From Leptothoe spongobia TAU-MAC 1115 (GTDB lineage Bacteria > Cyanobacteriota > Cyanobacteriia > Phormidesmidales > Phormidesmidaceae), in contig NZ_JADOES010000004.1 in the NCBI RefSeq assembly GCF_018739885.1, positions 173,581 through 237,580 of the forward strand: 64,000 bases of DNA. The letters are read 5' to 3'. The notes beneath the pieces were generated by a model. It saw nothing but the letters and a program-made list of their open reading frames with translations. It was not told the DNA's origin and made no database searches. Positions 40,634-50,440 of this stretch are shown in pieces. Positions within the stretch are counted from its first letter, which is position 1, and each line of letters starts with the position of its first letter. The translations under genes and the position numbers were made by a program.

Positions 40634-42829
40634 ATGGAATTTGACTTTTTACCTAAGCTGCCAAACTCCAACCTAGATGACCGTCAGTTTAAGGACCTGG
40701 TGGAAGAATGTTTGTTGCGCATTCCCCGCTACTGTCCCGACTGGACCAACCATAACCCCAGTGATCCGGGGATTACCATGGTGGAGCTATTTGGCTGGCT
40801 GACGGATCAAATGATGATGCGGTTTAACCAGGTGCCGCGTCGTAACTATGTAGCATTTTTAGAATTACTCGGGATTCGATTACAGCCTCCGGCTCCGGCC
40901 CAGACGGCACTCACCTTCTATCTGTCCGCCAGCTTGCCCGACCCCTATACCATTCCAGCCTCGGTGGAAGTGGCCACCGAACGAACAGAGACAGAAGAGG
41001 CGATTGTGTTTAGTACGGATCGGGCCTTGACGGTGGGGATCCCCCATATTGTTCATCTGCTGACGGCGGAGACTGACGAACAGCAGCCGACTGTGCTGCA
41101 TGATCGGCTGTCGGTGCGGTGGACTCGGCGGTCCGATGGTCGCTGGGCCGGGGCCGAACAGGCGATCTTTGACCCCACGCCCCAAGTGGGGAATTGTTTT
41201 TACCTGGTGCTTGATCCGGACCAGGCCCTGGAGGGTAATGTCATTGCTCTAAATTTTGAAGGTGAGTCGGCCACCCCCACAGGCATTCGCCCAGAGGTTC
41301 CCCCCCGACAATGGCAGGCCTGGAATGGTCAAACCTGGGTGTCGGATGTGCTGATGCAGGAGAGTGATGATGAAACCCACGGGTTTAGTTTTTATGATTC
41401 TGGCAGTGACAGTGATGTGCAGCAGGGGGAAGTGGTCTTACATTTGCCCCAAAATCTCCCCGTAACCGAATTTGCTAGCTATCGGGGACGTTGGGTGCGG
41501 TGTGTGTGTACAGATTCGACAGTGGCGACGTATACCAATTCCCCCCAATTGCTGAGTGTGGCTGCGCGGGCCATTGGGGGGACGGTGGATGCTCGCCAAT
41601 GCCTGACTATTCACAATGAACTGCTGGGGGAAAGCAATGGCCAGGCGGGACAGAAATTTCAAGTGCAAACTACCCCCATCCTGCCCCGGCAAGACTCAGA
41701 AACATTGGTGGTGACGTTGCCCGATGGGCAGCGGCAGGAATGGCAGGAGGTGCCGGATTTTGCTGATTCGGGGCCAGAGGATCTACATTACACGTTGGAC
41801 TCTCTCACGGGGTTGATACAGTTTGGGCCTTTGATTCGAGAACCGGCTCAGTTGAAATCGGCGACTCAGGTGCGATCGCACCAACAATCTCTCTCCTCCA
41901 GTGCCCACAGCTCCCGCGACACCGCCGTCCTGACCCTGTCTCCCCAACTGTTAGAACGACAATATGGGGCAGTCCCCCCCCGAGGGGCGGTGCTCACCAT
42001 GGGGGCCTATCGCACCGGCGGTGGCCAACAGGGTAATGTGCAACCCCAAACCCTGCGGGTGATTAAGTCGGCGGTGCCCTATGTGGCCTCCGTGACTAAT
42101 CATCAAGCCGCCTACTACGGTACCGATGCAGAATCCCTGGACTCGGCGGTATTGCGGGTCCCCAAATTGTTGCGCACTCGCGATCGCGCCGTCACCGCCG
42201 AAGACTTTGAAACCCTGGCCATAGAAGCGGGGGCGGGGGCCGTGGCCCGCAGTCTTTGTCCGCGTCAGCTCAACACCCAGCCAGGGCTGATCACGGTGAT
42301 GGTGGTGCCCAAAACCAACCTGGGTGATATTGAGGCAGGTATGGGCATTTCTCCCCAGGCCCTCAGTCTCACACCGCAGCTCAGCCAAACTGTGCTGCAA
42401 TATTTAGACGAACGGCGACCCCTGGGGCTACAGGTCAAGCTAGACTCTCCCAGCTATGTGGGGGTGAGTGTGACCGCCGAAGTGGCGATTGAACCCAGCT
42501 ACGGTTCGCCCGAAGCACAACAGGTCATACTACACGATCTCCAAGTGGCCCTATATCGGTTCTTAAATCCGTTGACCGGTGGCCCCCATGGAGACGGCTG
42601 GCCCTTTGGCACACCCGTGTATCCGTCCGATATTATTACCCGGTTGCAAACCATGACCGGGGTGCGATATTTGGGCACGGTGATGTTGTATGAAATTCGG
42701 CAACAGGGAACAGCATGGGTACGGCGACTGGCCCCGGACAATGTGGTGACGCCTGACCCGCTGGGCCTGGTGTGTTCCTGGGCCAATGCCCAACTGCATT
42801 CGGGCCACACCATTAGTTTGATCGGTTAG
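40634..42829 (+). CDS. Baseplate J-like wedge protein (Afp11 equivalent)
   Basis: 731 residues of the baseplate J/gp6 family. The N-terminal third has LPNSNLDDRQFKDLVEECLL, a common eCIS sequence, and NHNPSDPGITMVELFGWLTD. The central region is a beta-rich insertion with acidic patches. The C-terminal third carries RVPKLLRTRDRAVTAEDFET, TPVYPSDIITRLQTMTGVRY and GGPHGDGWPFGTPVYPSDII. Trimeric plates of this protein form the wedge that holds the sheath. It is followed after 10 bases by the next gene. Confidence 0.92.
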   Translation: MEFDFLPKLPNSNLDDRQFKDLVEECLLRIPRYCPDWTNHNPSDPGITMVELFGWLTDQMMMRFNQVPRRNYVAFLELLGIRLQPPAPAQTALTFYLSASLPDPYTIPASVEVATERTETEEAIVFSTDRALTVGIPHIVHLLTAETDEQQPTVLHDRLSVRWTRRSDGRWAGAEQAIFDPTPQVGNCFYLVLDPDQALEGNVIALNFEGESATPTGIRPEVPPRQWQAWNGQTWVSDVLMQESDDETHGFSFYDSGSDSDVQQGEVVLHLPQNLPVTEFASYRGRWVRCVCTDSTVATYTNSPQLLSVAARAIGGTVDARQCLTIHNELLGESNGQAGQKFQVQTTPILPRQDSETLVVTLPDGQRQEWQEVPDFADSGPEDLHYTLDSLTGLIQFGPLIREPAQLKSATQVRSHQQSLSSSAHSSRDTAVLTLSPQLLERQYGAVPPRGAVLTMGAYRTGGGQQGNVQPQTLRVIKSAVPYVASVTNHQAAYYGTDAESLDSAVLRVPKLLRTRDRAVTAEDFETLAIEAGAGAVARSLCPRQLNTQPGLITVMVVPKTNLGDIEAGMGISPQALSLTPQLSQTVLQYLDERRPLGLQVKLDSPSYVGVSVTAEVAIEPSYGSPEAQQVILHDLQVALYRFLNPLTGGPHGDGWPFGTPVYPSDIITRLQTMTGVRYLGTVMLYEIRQQGTAWVRRLAPDNVVTPDPLGLVCSWANAQLHSGHTISLIG

Positions 42830-42839
42830 GGGAGACACC

Positions 42840-43892
42840 ATGGCACAGACCCAAACCGGACGGCTGATAGACATTTCCCTAGTATCTTTGCAAGAACCAG
42901 ATCTCTCGTCTGGCTCGGCGATGACGTTTTCTCCCTCTAGCACGTTCTCCAAAATTGCCGGGTCCCCGTCGTCCTCTCCCCAGGCCACCCGTCTGCAGCT
43001 GCATCCTGGAGAGTTGGGAGAGTTAGTGGTGCGGATTAAACATCAGGGGGACACGCCGCTGCAGCTCCAGTTTTCAGTGACGGGGGATGTGCCCCGAGAC
43101 TGGTGGCAGCTACGCACGGAGGGGTCTGAGCTACCGGCTAATCATCAGATGGAGGCGGTGTTGTATTTTGCGATCGCATCCGATTTCTTTGAACGTCCCC
43201 TATCGCCGCAACAATTGCCCCTGCGATTAGATTACAAAGGACAACTTAAGGTAACCGCCATCTCTCCACGCGGTGATAGCGAAGAACATCTCAGTCCCTT
43301 TGAAGTATTAGTGCGTCCCCCCAGTTTATATCTGGACTTTTTACCCGATATTTACCGACGCATTGATATTGTTGGTCGATTTCTCAAAATTTTTGAGACC
43401 ACCTTTGAACCCACCGTTGATATCCTGGATCATCTCTGGGCCTACCTGGACCCCCTGACCGCGCCCCGCTCCATGTTGCCGTTTTTGTCCCATTGGGTCG
43501 GATGGTCCTTCGAAGCTCCCCTAAGTTTAGAACAACAACGCACCCTGATTCGCTACGCCATGGAGATCTATCGTTGGCGTGGCACCCGGCGAGGATTGCG
43601 GTTTTATCTACATTTAGCTAGTGGGTTACCCCTGGATGATCATTTACCCGATGAATCACAAAAATCCATCGGCATCCATGAAAACTTTAGCCCTGGTCAT
43701 GTATTAGGTCAAACCGTTCTCGGCAGCTCAACCATTCTCGGCGGCAGTCGTCCCTGTCACTTTTCCGTGCATTTGCGCGCCCCCGACAACTATTCCCTAG
43801 ACGAAGCCTTAATTCGCACCATCATCGATCAAGAAAAACCCGCCTTCTCTAGCTACGATCTTGCCATTGAAACTCCGTCAGACAGTAGTTAA
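42840..43892 (+). CDS. Phage tail protein-like baseplate component (Afp12/gp7-like)
   Basis: 350 residues. The C-terminal half has YLDFLPDIYRRIDIVGRFLK, IFETTFEPTVDILDHLWAYL, WVGWSFEAPLSLEQQRTLIR and YRWRGTRRGLRFYLHLASG, the standard tail-protein I (TIGR02242-type) motif. The N-terminal half is an Ig-like beta domain (ATRLQLHPGELGELVVRIKH) related to those of the two genes downstream. So it combines the Ig fold and the baseplate fold in one protein. It connects the baseplate to outer structures. Confidence 0.9.
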   Translation: MAQTQTGRLIDISLVSLQEPDLSSGSAMTFSPSSTFSKIAGSPSSSPQATRLQLHPGELGELVVRIKHQGDTPLQLQFSVTGDVPRDWWQLRTEGSELPANHQMEAVLYFAIASDFFERPLSPQQLPLRLDYKGQLKVTAISPRGDSEEHLSPFEVLVRPPSLYLDFLPDIYRRIDIVGRFLKIFETTFEPTVDILDHLWAYLDPLTAPRSMLPFLSHWVGWSFEAPLSLEQQRTLIRYAMEIYRWRGTRRGLRFYLHLASGLPLDDHLPDESQKSIGIHENFSPGHVLGQTVLGSSTILGGSRPCHFSVHLRAPDNYSLDEALIRTIIDQEKPAFSSYDLAIETPSDSS

Positions 43893-44017
43893 TAAATTAA
43901 AAAGTCAAAAGTCAAAAGTCAAAAGTCAAAATGAATCAGCAAGTCCGATACCCCAAGCCTAACTTTCATTTTTGACTTTTTAATTGCTAATTTTTAATTT
44001 TTAATTTCTCTCCCCCC
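43893..44017 (+). other. Low-complexity spacer
   Basis: A filler made of AAAAGTCAAAAGTC repeats and AT-rich TTTTTAATTTT separates the baseplate and 440-residue genes. It has no coding potential. The same filler type occurs inside the AAA gene. Confidence 0.6.
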
Positions 44018-45340
44018 ATGCCCCTCCAACCCCTCCAACGCCTCCACGTCAACGACGGTCTACTGATTACGGCCAACCACTGGCAGATTGCCCATAGCTA
44101 TCACCAAAACCGCCAGACGATTCATTATCAATCGCTCCACCAGGGTGGCATTGTCGATGGCTTAGGCATTAGTGTGGCCGAGATTCCTGAGGCGGCCCCC
44201 AGTCGCTATCGCTATCCGCGCTGGCTGACGATCCAACCGGGCTTGGCGATTGATGGCCAGGGCAATCCCATTGTCGTCTCCCGACCTGAAAACTGTTATC
44301 TGTCGGCCCGACCCACTGAAGAAACGACTATCTACATTGTACTCAAACACTCGGAGCAAACATCTCAAGCAGAGACCGAGATTGTCCAGGACGCTTTCCA
44401 GATTATTGAGAAAGACGTGCCTGCGGAGGCCGACGAGGTGGAGCTATGTCGGGTGCAATTATCACCGGGGATGAATGCCCTCTCCGCTCCAGAAAATGTC
44501 TTTGCCCCTGGGTTTGATCAGCTCGATTTGCGCCATCGCCGCTCGGTACAATCCCAGTCATCCCTAACCTGTCATGTGGGTCTGTTGGCACACTCTCCCA
44601 TGGGTGCAGCTCAGTTTGAGTCTCTGTTTGAATCCTTGCCAGGACTGTATCCTAGCCTCCAGGGAGCCATGGTGGACTCTCCCCTGGAGGGGAATCTCAG
44701 CCATGTATCCTACGATGAGTTTTGTCAATTGGATCGGTCCACCCACCATCAACTGGCCCAATATTTGCAGCGGGGGTGTGTCCTGCTAATTGATGCGGCT
44801 GAAGATGAGGTGCTGAATCTGTATCGGGCTGAGCTAGAGCTACAGCAGGCGATGGCCGCTAAGCCTCAGCGCGGCGGGCCGTCGTTGAGGGAGAAGGCCC
44901 AGGAAGAATTGCAGAGAATCCAAGCTTGTATTACCGATGAAATTGCCACCCTCGCTGCACCAATTCACACATTTCTAGACACCGAAGGCTTGTCAGACCC
45001 CTTAGGGACAAATAGGACAAACGGAACAAATGCCCTAACTGCCGAGCAACGGGTTCACCAGGGAGAGTTTTCCCTGGCGCGCGCCCATCCGTTTCGCTTT
45101 AGTCATTTGCCCACGGTGCAGCAGCGACCCATTGGGTTATATCGCTGGGGTGGTGTGCTGTTATTAATCGGTCCATTACTCCAGGCCTGGGGAGCCAACG
45201 ATGATCTGTATCTTGACCGGGAAGAGATTCGCTCGGCCCAGGAATTGGGCATTAATCTCCTCACCTTTGCTGCCCGTCACCAGCAGCTACACCAGTGGCT
45301 GATGCCTGTCAGTCATCCTCCCCACCCACCGTCTAACTAG
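44018..45340 (+). CDS. eCIS-operon protein of unknown function, 440 aa
   Basis: A 440-residue protein that I could not place in a named family. The N-terminus (RLHVNDGLLITANHWQIAHS, YHQNRQTIHYQSLHQGGIVD) resembles the start of TssK/gp8-type baseplate linkers. The centre (about residues 60-180) is a beta-rich, negatively charged barrel-like part. Residues about 180-300 contain a coiled, acidic helix (LYRAELELQQAMAA). The C-terminal domain has LYRWGGVLLLIGPLLQAWGA and NLLTFAARHQQLHQWLMPVS. Its place between the wedge and the membrane-spanning proteins suggests a connector between the baseplate and the membrane anchor. Confidence 0.6.
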   Translation: MPLQPLQRLHVNDGLLITANHWQIAHSYHQNRQTIHYQSLHQGGIVDGLGISVAEIPEAAPSRYRYPRWLTIQPGLAIDGQGNPIVVSRPENCYLSARPTEETTIYIVLKHSEQTSQAETEIVQDAFQIIEKDVPAEADEVELCRVQLSPGMNALSAPENVFAPGFDQLDLRHRRSVQSQSSLTCHVGLLAHSPMGAAQFESLFESLPGLYPSLQGAMVDSPLEGNLSHVSYDEFCQLDRSTHHQLAQYLQRGCVLLIDAAEDEVLNLYRAELELQQAMAAKPQRGGPSLREKAQEELQRIQACITDEIATLAAPIHTFLDTEGLSDPLGTNRTNGTNALTAEQRVHQGEFSLARAHPFRFSHLPTVQQRPIGLYRWGGVLLLIGPLLQAWGANDDLYLDREEIRSAQELGINLLTFAARHQQLHQWLMPVSHPPHPPSN

Positions 45341-45357
45341 GCTATCTCGCTCGATTA

Positions 45358-47616
45358 ATGGCTAAACAGATTCTGACCCAGTTGTCCACCCATTCGCTTC
45401 AGGTTGGCGCAGGCCGTGACCAATTTGAAGTGATGGTCAATAATCTCAGCGATCGCTTTGCCACCTTTACCCTGGAGTTATCTGCGCCCGGCATCGCCCG
45501 TAACGCTAGTCAGGATTGGTATCGTTTGACTCCCGATATCTCTGCCAAAATTCCAGCGGGGGATCAGGCTAACTTTATTGTGAATTTGCTGGCGCTACCC
45601 CCCGTCTCTGGTGGTTTCACCGGCAAGATGAACCTTAATGTGAATGTCACCTGTTTAGAACTGGGGGAAAAAGATCGGCAAATTATTAACCTGGTGGTGC
45701 AGGGACCGGGGATCACGCCTCCCCAGATATCGATGTCTACCCTTGACTTTCAAGGAGAGCCTGGGGATTTGATCGAAATTCCGCTGCACATCGCCAACCA
45801 TCAGCGGAATACGGCCAATATTCAGGTTGAGCTTAAGGGGTTACCACAATCTTGGCTGATTGATGGTCATAAACGACGGTTGCAGTTGTCGCCTCGGGGC
45901 CAGGCTGAGTTGTTATTTATCTGTCAACTACCGTCCTTGAGTGAAGCGCCCAGCCAGGTTTATGACTTTGAAGTGGAGGCCAGCCAAATTCAAACCCAGC
46001 CCGTGAGTCAGGCGGCCACCCTGGAGATTTTGCCCGTGGGGTCTTTGTTGTTTGACTGTGACCTGGCGGGAATTAACCCAGGGGATGATGGGACCTACGA
46101 TGATGCGGATTATGTTGAATTGTGGGAATCGAGATCGCACCAGTCCCCATCGACGGAACCTGAAACCACTCCAGTCAGAACGTCCAACGGAAGAGATCCC
46201 ATTAGCTATAGGGTGACCCTTGACAATGCGAGTAATGTGGCCCAATCTGTCAGGATTGCCTTAAACCGCATTGATGTACCCTGGTTTAAGCGACTATGGG
46301 CCACATTACAACGAGATTTTCCCACACCCGCCCGCACCACTCGCCATTGCCTGCAATTAAGTCCATCCCAGGTCGCTTTAAAGCCAGGCGCGCGCACCAC
46401 CATGGCGTTGACGGTTCAACCCCAGCCCCCCTGGTGGGGGTGGCGACGGCGACAACGGTTTCAGCTACGTTCCCAACTGCAGCAAACCGACATTGATCCC
46501 GCCGATCAACAAATTGAGCTGGTAATTCCACCCAAAATACCACTTTGGCTGCAGTGTCTAGCCTTGCTGCTATTGGGCCTGGCTTTGGGACTATGGTTCA
46601 AACACCTGACCAACCACCGGGCTCCGGTTAATGCGGTGCAATTTGACGGTCAGGCCAGCATGGTGATTAGCGGAGCCAATGACAACACCATTCGCCGTTG
46701 GCAAATAGTGCGTCGGCTGCGCCGGATTGACGTTTTGCGGAAGGATATCAGCAAAGCCGTGCGGGTGGTGCGCTATCGCCCCCGTAACAATAATGTCCTA
46801 GCCGCCGGATTGGAAAACGGTGAAATTCAGGTTTGGAATCTGCTATCGGAGTCATCCCCAAAAGCCCTCGTCTTCAAACGAGATGATCGCGTCTTTGACC
46901 TGCAGTTTAGTCCAGATTCTCGCAGTTTGTTTAGTGCCCACGGTAGCGGGTTAGTGTTGCGCTGGCACCTACAAGACCTAGAGACCCATAATCGACTCAC
47001 CACCCCGGCCCAGGAAAAACAGTTTAACTTTGCCATTCAAGCCATGGCCCCGATTGGTTCAGTTCCTGACGAACAAACCAATGGTGCCGCCACCCTGGCT
47101 ATTGGTGGGCGTCGTAACCAGCTCCGGTTATGGAATACCCAGACCAACCGGGTAAGATCCCTACCCTATCCCCCAGGGCAAGAAGAAGACTATATCACCA
47201 GCCTGGACACGGCTGAAAATAAGTTAACTCGTCTAGCAACCGCCGACAACCAGGGCCGCATTAGTCTCTGGAATATGAGTCGGTGCAGGCCTGATAGCTC
47301 TGATCATACAAATAATACAAACTGTTTACCCACTGACCAATGGACAGATGGCCATCGGGAACGACCTGTCAACGCAGTGGCCCTGACCCAGGATGGCTGT
47401 TATCTAGTCAGCGGCGGTGACGATGGTCGAGTCATGCTGTGGTCCCTCAATATCGATGGTCAAATCATGGAACACCGACAACTCGCTAAGTTTTCAAAAT
47501 CTATCAACAGTGTTGATATTGTTCAAAAGGAGAATAAACTGACCATAGTCAGCGGCGGCGATAACCACCAGGTTAAGTTACACCGCACTACTGCCGACAA
47601 CACAGCCTGCCCCTAA
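45358..47616 (+). CDS. Membrane-anchored Ig-like and WD40 protein
   Basis: 752 residues. The first about 390 are Ig-like or NEW3-type beta domains (TLELSAPGIARNASQDWYRL; PPQISMSTLDFQGEPGDLIE). A single membrane helix follows at about 394-415 (PLWLQCLALLLLGLALGLWF). The C-terminal about 330 residues form a WD40 propeller with blades such as NAVQFDGQASMVISGANDNT and VRVVRYRPRNNNVLAAGLEN. WD40 on one side of the membrane and Ig on the other would suit a protein that binds the baseplate on one face and a partner on the other. No signal peptide is needed since the helix is internal; topology is uncertain. Confidence 0.75.
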   Translation: MAKQILTQLSTHSLQVGAGRDQFEVMVNNLSDRFATFTLELSAPGIARNASQDWYRLTPDISAKIPAGDQANFIVNLLALPPVSGGFTGKMNLNVNVTCLELGEKDRQIINLVVQGPGITPPQISMSTLDFQGEPGDLIEIPLHIANHQRNTANIQVELKGLPQSWLIDGHKRRLQLSPRGQAELLFICQLPSLSEAPSQVYDFEVEASQIQTQPVSQAATLEILPVGSLLFDCDLAGINPGDDGTYDDADYVELWESRSHQSPSTEPETTPVRTSNGRDPISYRVTLDNASNVAQSVRIALNRIDVPWFKRLWATLQRDFPTPARTTRHCLQLSPSQVALKPGARTTMALTVQPQPPWWGWRRRQRFQLRSQLQQTDIDPADQQIELVIPPKIPLWLQCLALLLLGLALGLWFKHLTNHRAPVNAVQFDGQASMVISGANDNTIRRWQIVRRLRRIDVLRKDISKAVRVVRYRPRNNNVLAAGLENGEIQVWNLLSESSPKALVFKRDDRVFDLQFSPDSRSLFSAHGSGLVLRWHLQDLETHNRLTTPAQEKQFNFAIQAMAPIGSVPDEQTNGAATLAIGGRRNQLRLWNTQTNRVRSLPYPPGQEEDYITSLDTAENKLTRLATADNQGRISLWNMSRCRPDSSDHTNNTNCLPTDQWTDGHRERPVNAVALTQDGCYLVSGGDDGRVMLWSLNIDGQIMEHRQLAKFSKSINSVDIVQKENKLTIVSGGDNHQVKLHRTTADNTACP

Positions 47617-47696
47617 AAATCTTCCTCGTTCCTCGTTCCTCGTTCCTTCCCCCCTTCCCCTCTTCCCCTCTTCCCCTCTTCCCCCCTTCCCCCGCC
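47617..47696 (+). other. Low-complexity spacer
   Basis: A pyrimidine-rich filler (CCTCGTTCCTCGTTCCTT, then CCCCTCTT repeats) lies between the WD40 and the 892-residue genes. No ribosome site is obvious in front of the next ATG. Confidence 0.6.
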
Positions 47697-50375
47697 ATGA
47701 CCCGCTATTCTGTGCCAATGGAAGCGTTGCCCCAAATTGCTCTGGATCATGCTGCCGCAACCGATCCCATTGGTGTGATTATCTCGTCATCGGGTCAAGA
47801 TCAGGTCTTACCAGGGGACTCTTTAGAAATCAGGGTTACCGTTACCAATAAAGGGGATAAAAGTGCCGTCATTGACATTTTCCTGGATGAGCTGCCCGTC
47901 GCCATTCACCCCTGGTGTGAAACAATTCAGACCCAGCTGGCCTTAGACCCAGGTGAGGGAGAAGATGTCACCTTGCGCTTTGATGTCCCGGCCACGGCTC
48001 TGGCTGGAGCCTATGACTATTGGCTAGTGGTGGATGCCCCGGATCACTATTCCGGTAGACCGCCCCATCGTTATCCGCACAGCCTCAAGGTGTTGCCCCC
48101 ACCCCAATCGGCACTAAGAGAAAATACTCCCACCTTTGCGGTGGAACCGGTGACCACCCACACCAAACCGATCAAGGTTCTGCCCGGCAACCCCCTGCAG
48201 TTTCAGGTGTATGTTTACAATCGCTCGGACCGGGTTGATCGCTTTCGGCTGCGTTGTGCCGATCTGCCAGAGGACTGGGTCACCATTAATTATCCCCAAG
48301 GGTTTCGCACCCCTGGGTTAGCTATTGTTGAATCCCAGCTGGATCTGAATCCAGACATGGAAGGGGTGATTTTACTCACCCTGACACCGCCCCCCAATGC
48401 CCTGGCCCAAACCATGTTGGTTACCCTCCAGGTCAAATCAGAAAACAACCCAAAACTTAAGTTGCTGGATGTTCTCTACCTGCAGATTGAACCGCTTTAT
48501 CAGGTGACGACCCATTTTCGCACCCTGGTCAGCCGCATTCAGCAACAGCCGGGACGTTATAGCGTGCAGGCCACCAATCAAGGCAATACCACCAGAACCC
48601 TGGATTTTCAAATTGTTGGGTTGGAAGGGGGAGATCTCTGTAATTACACTATCCACCCATCATCCTTAACCCTGGCCCCTCAACAGGCTTTGGTAAGTGA
48701 TGTCATGGTTCAGCCCAAGCATCCGTGGAAGCGACCTCTGTTTGGTGGCGGACGGGTGATTCAGTTTGAAGTGGTGGCCACGGACCCTGCCAAAAAGCCA
48801 TTGATCGAGAACCCGATGCAGGGGTTACTGATGTGGGAGGCACGGCCCTGGTGGCAAATTTTACCCTTTATTTTGTTACTGATTGGCTCTTTTATCGGGC
48901 TGATGTGGCTGACCTGGTGGTTCTTTATTCATCCCCCCGCGCCCTCTAGGGTGCTACGCTTTGCCCCAGAAAGTACTGCCTATGATGCTAGTAATGACGA
49001 TACGGTATCCGTCGGGTTTGAGATTAGCAATCCTGGCCGCATTCAACAGCTAGAAATCATTGGTCAGTCTGTTGAGGGAGATTTGTTAAGTGGTCCCTTA
49101 ACCTATGATCTCAGTGGCAAAACATTACCGCCAGAGCTTGAATCGTTTTGTATTGAGCGACGACAGGCCCTCACCTGCCGCAATGTGCGCACGGATGCCA
49201 AACGGGCCGGAGAGTATCAGTTTATTCTCAATGTTATTCCTAAGCCTGGGCGTAATGCGATTCCGACCCAGGCTCAGTCGGCTTTGGTTGCGATCGCACC
49301 CATTCCACCGGCCCCATTACCCAGTATTGAAGTCGCTCCCTCTGCCAAAAGCTATGTAGAAAAAGCTCCATCTATCGTAAAAGATCCAATCGAGCAGACC
49401 AATACTCAAACTGCAAAGATTGATTCCTCGGCGGTCCCTTTAGCTGAACAAACCTTTTTAGATCCCAATAATAGTGAGCATTTTGAACCCTCTACACCTG
49501 TTGAAGATCCCCATGTAGTTCGGGCAAATTGGTATATCAGTCATCCTGAGCAAATCAAAGCCATCAAGTTAATTGTAAGGGATGCCGAAAAAGCTGTTGC
49601 AGCTAAGCCTCTAACATTTGAATTTAATCAGCAGCAGCAGCCCAAGGAGCCAGCTAACTTAAAGGATATAATTCCTACAAAGCTGGCCGATGGCTTTTGC
49701 AATATTGATGAAACTCAAATCTTAAAGTGCGAGAATGTGCCAACGGGTTTACGACAGCCGGGCACTTACACCATTGATGTTGTTGCAATTCTCCGAGATA
49801 AACCTTTGGCAGAGGCGATTGTCACCACAAGCGAGCCCACCCAGATTAGTCCTCGTCCACCTAAAATAATTTCTCTTACGTATAACGACTCAACCGGTCC
49901 GATACCGCTAGTCACACCTGGTATACCCAACTATTTATCCGATTTTTTCGTAGCCGTTGAAGCAGGAAATGCTCAGAAGATAGTCACGTTGAACTGGGAA
50001 GTGGAGGAGAATGTAGGCACTCAGGTGATGATCCTACCGACACCAGGACCTGTCGCAGCAGTGGGCACTTTATCAGTGCCCATCAGATTAGATTCAGGAA
50101 AAACCATCCTCTCCTTTAAAGTTCAAAATTCAGCCGGGGAAATGGAGGCGAGATCCTTTAGTATTACCCCCTATGATCCTACCCCAGAAAAACCACCCGA
50201 AATCGTTATTAATACGGGCAGTGACCAGGCAGCTGGTGCGACAGCTGCTGGAGCAGCCAACGGTGCAGCGACGGGAGAGAATTCTTCAGGCGAATCAGAG
50301 ACATTTGAAGGCCCGCCCGTAACCATTAAACCAGGGAAGGTCTCTCCTGTAGAATTACCCCCTCAATTTGAATGA
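47697..50375 (+). CDS. Membrane-spanning Ig-like protein of the eCIS operon
   Basis: 892 residues. The N-terminal about 380 residues hold three Ig-like modules (GDSLEIRVTVTNKGDKSAVI; NPLQFQVYVYNRSDRVDRFR). A single helix is at about 385-410 (PWWQILPFILLLIGSFIGLM). The remaining about 480 residues are beta-rich with proline/alanine linkers (VAIAPIPPAPLPSIEVAPSA) and repeat a domain twice: TYDLSGKTLPPELESFCIE and FEFNQQQQPKEPANLKDIIP, each followed by ADGFC or QALTC plus an RRPG or RQPG tail. It shares the Ig fold and a central TM with the preceding protein. The two may form a membrane anchor for the baseplate. The start may be the second ATG at 47718. Confidence 0.7.
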   Translation: MTRYSVPMEALPQIALDHAAATDPIGVIISSSGQDQVLPGDSLEIRVTVTNKGDKSAVIDIFLDELPVAIHPWCETIQTQLALDPGEGEDVTLRFDVPATALAGAYDYWLVVDAPDHYSGRPPHRYPHSLKVLPPPQSALRENTPTFAVEPVTTHTKPIKVLPGNPLQFQVYVYNRSDRVDRFRLRCADLPEDWVTINYPQGFRTPGLAIVESQLDLNPDMEGVILLTLTPPPNALAQTMLVTLQVKSENNPKLKLLDVLYLQIEPLYQVTTHFRTLVSRIQQQPGRYSVQATNQGNTTRTLDFQIVGLEGGDLCNYTIHPSSLTLAPQQALVSDVMVQPKHPWKRPLFGGGRVIQFEVVATDPAKKPLIENPMQGLLMWEARPWWQILPFILLLIGSFIGLMWLTWWFFIHPPAPSRVLRFAPESTAYDASNDDTVSVGFEISNPGRIQQLEIIGQSVEGDLLSGPLTYDLSGKTLPPELESFCIERRQALTCRNVRTDAKRAGEYQFILNVIPKPGRNAIPTQAQSALVAIAPIPPAPLPSIEVAPSAKSYVEKAPSIVKDPIEQTNTQTAKIDSSAVPLAEQTFLDPNNSEHFEPSTPVEDPHVVRANWYISHPEQIKAIKLIVRDAEKAVAAKPLTFEFNQQQQPKEPANLKDIIPTKLADGFCNIDETQILKCENVPTGLRQPGTYTIDVVAILRDKPLAEAIVTTSEPTQISPRPPKIISLTYNDSTGPIPLVTPGIPNYLSDFFVAVEAGNAQKIVTLNWEVEENVGTQVMILPTPGPVAAVGTLSVPIRLDSGKTILSFKVQNSAGEMEARSFSITPYDPTPEKPPEIVINTGSDQAAGATAAGAANGAATGENSSGESETFEGPPVTIKPGKVSPVELPPQFE

Positions 50376-50440
50376 TTTTCTACTGAAGTTGGACTTTCAG
50401 CCTTTAGTTACTCTAATTTATCAACAGCCTTAGAAGAATC

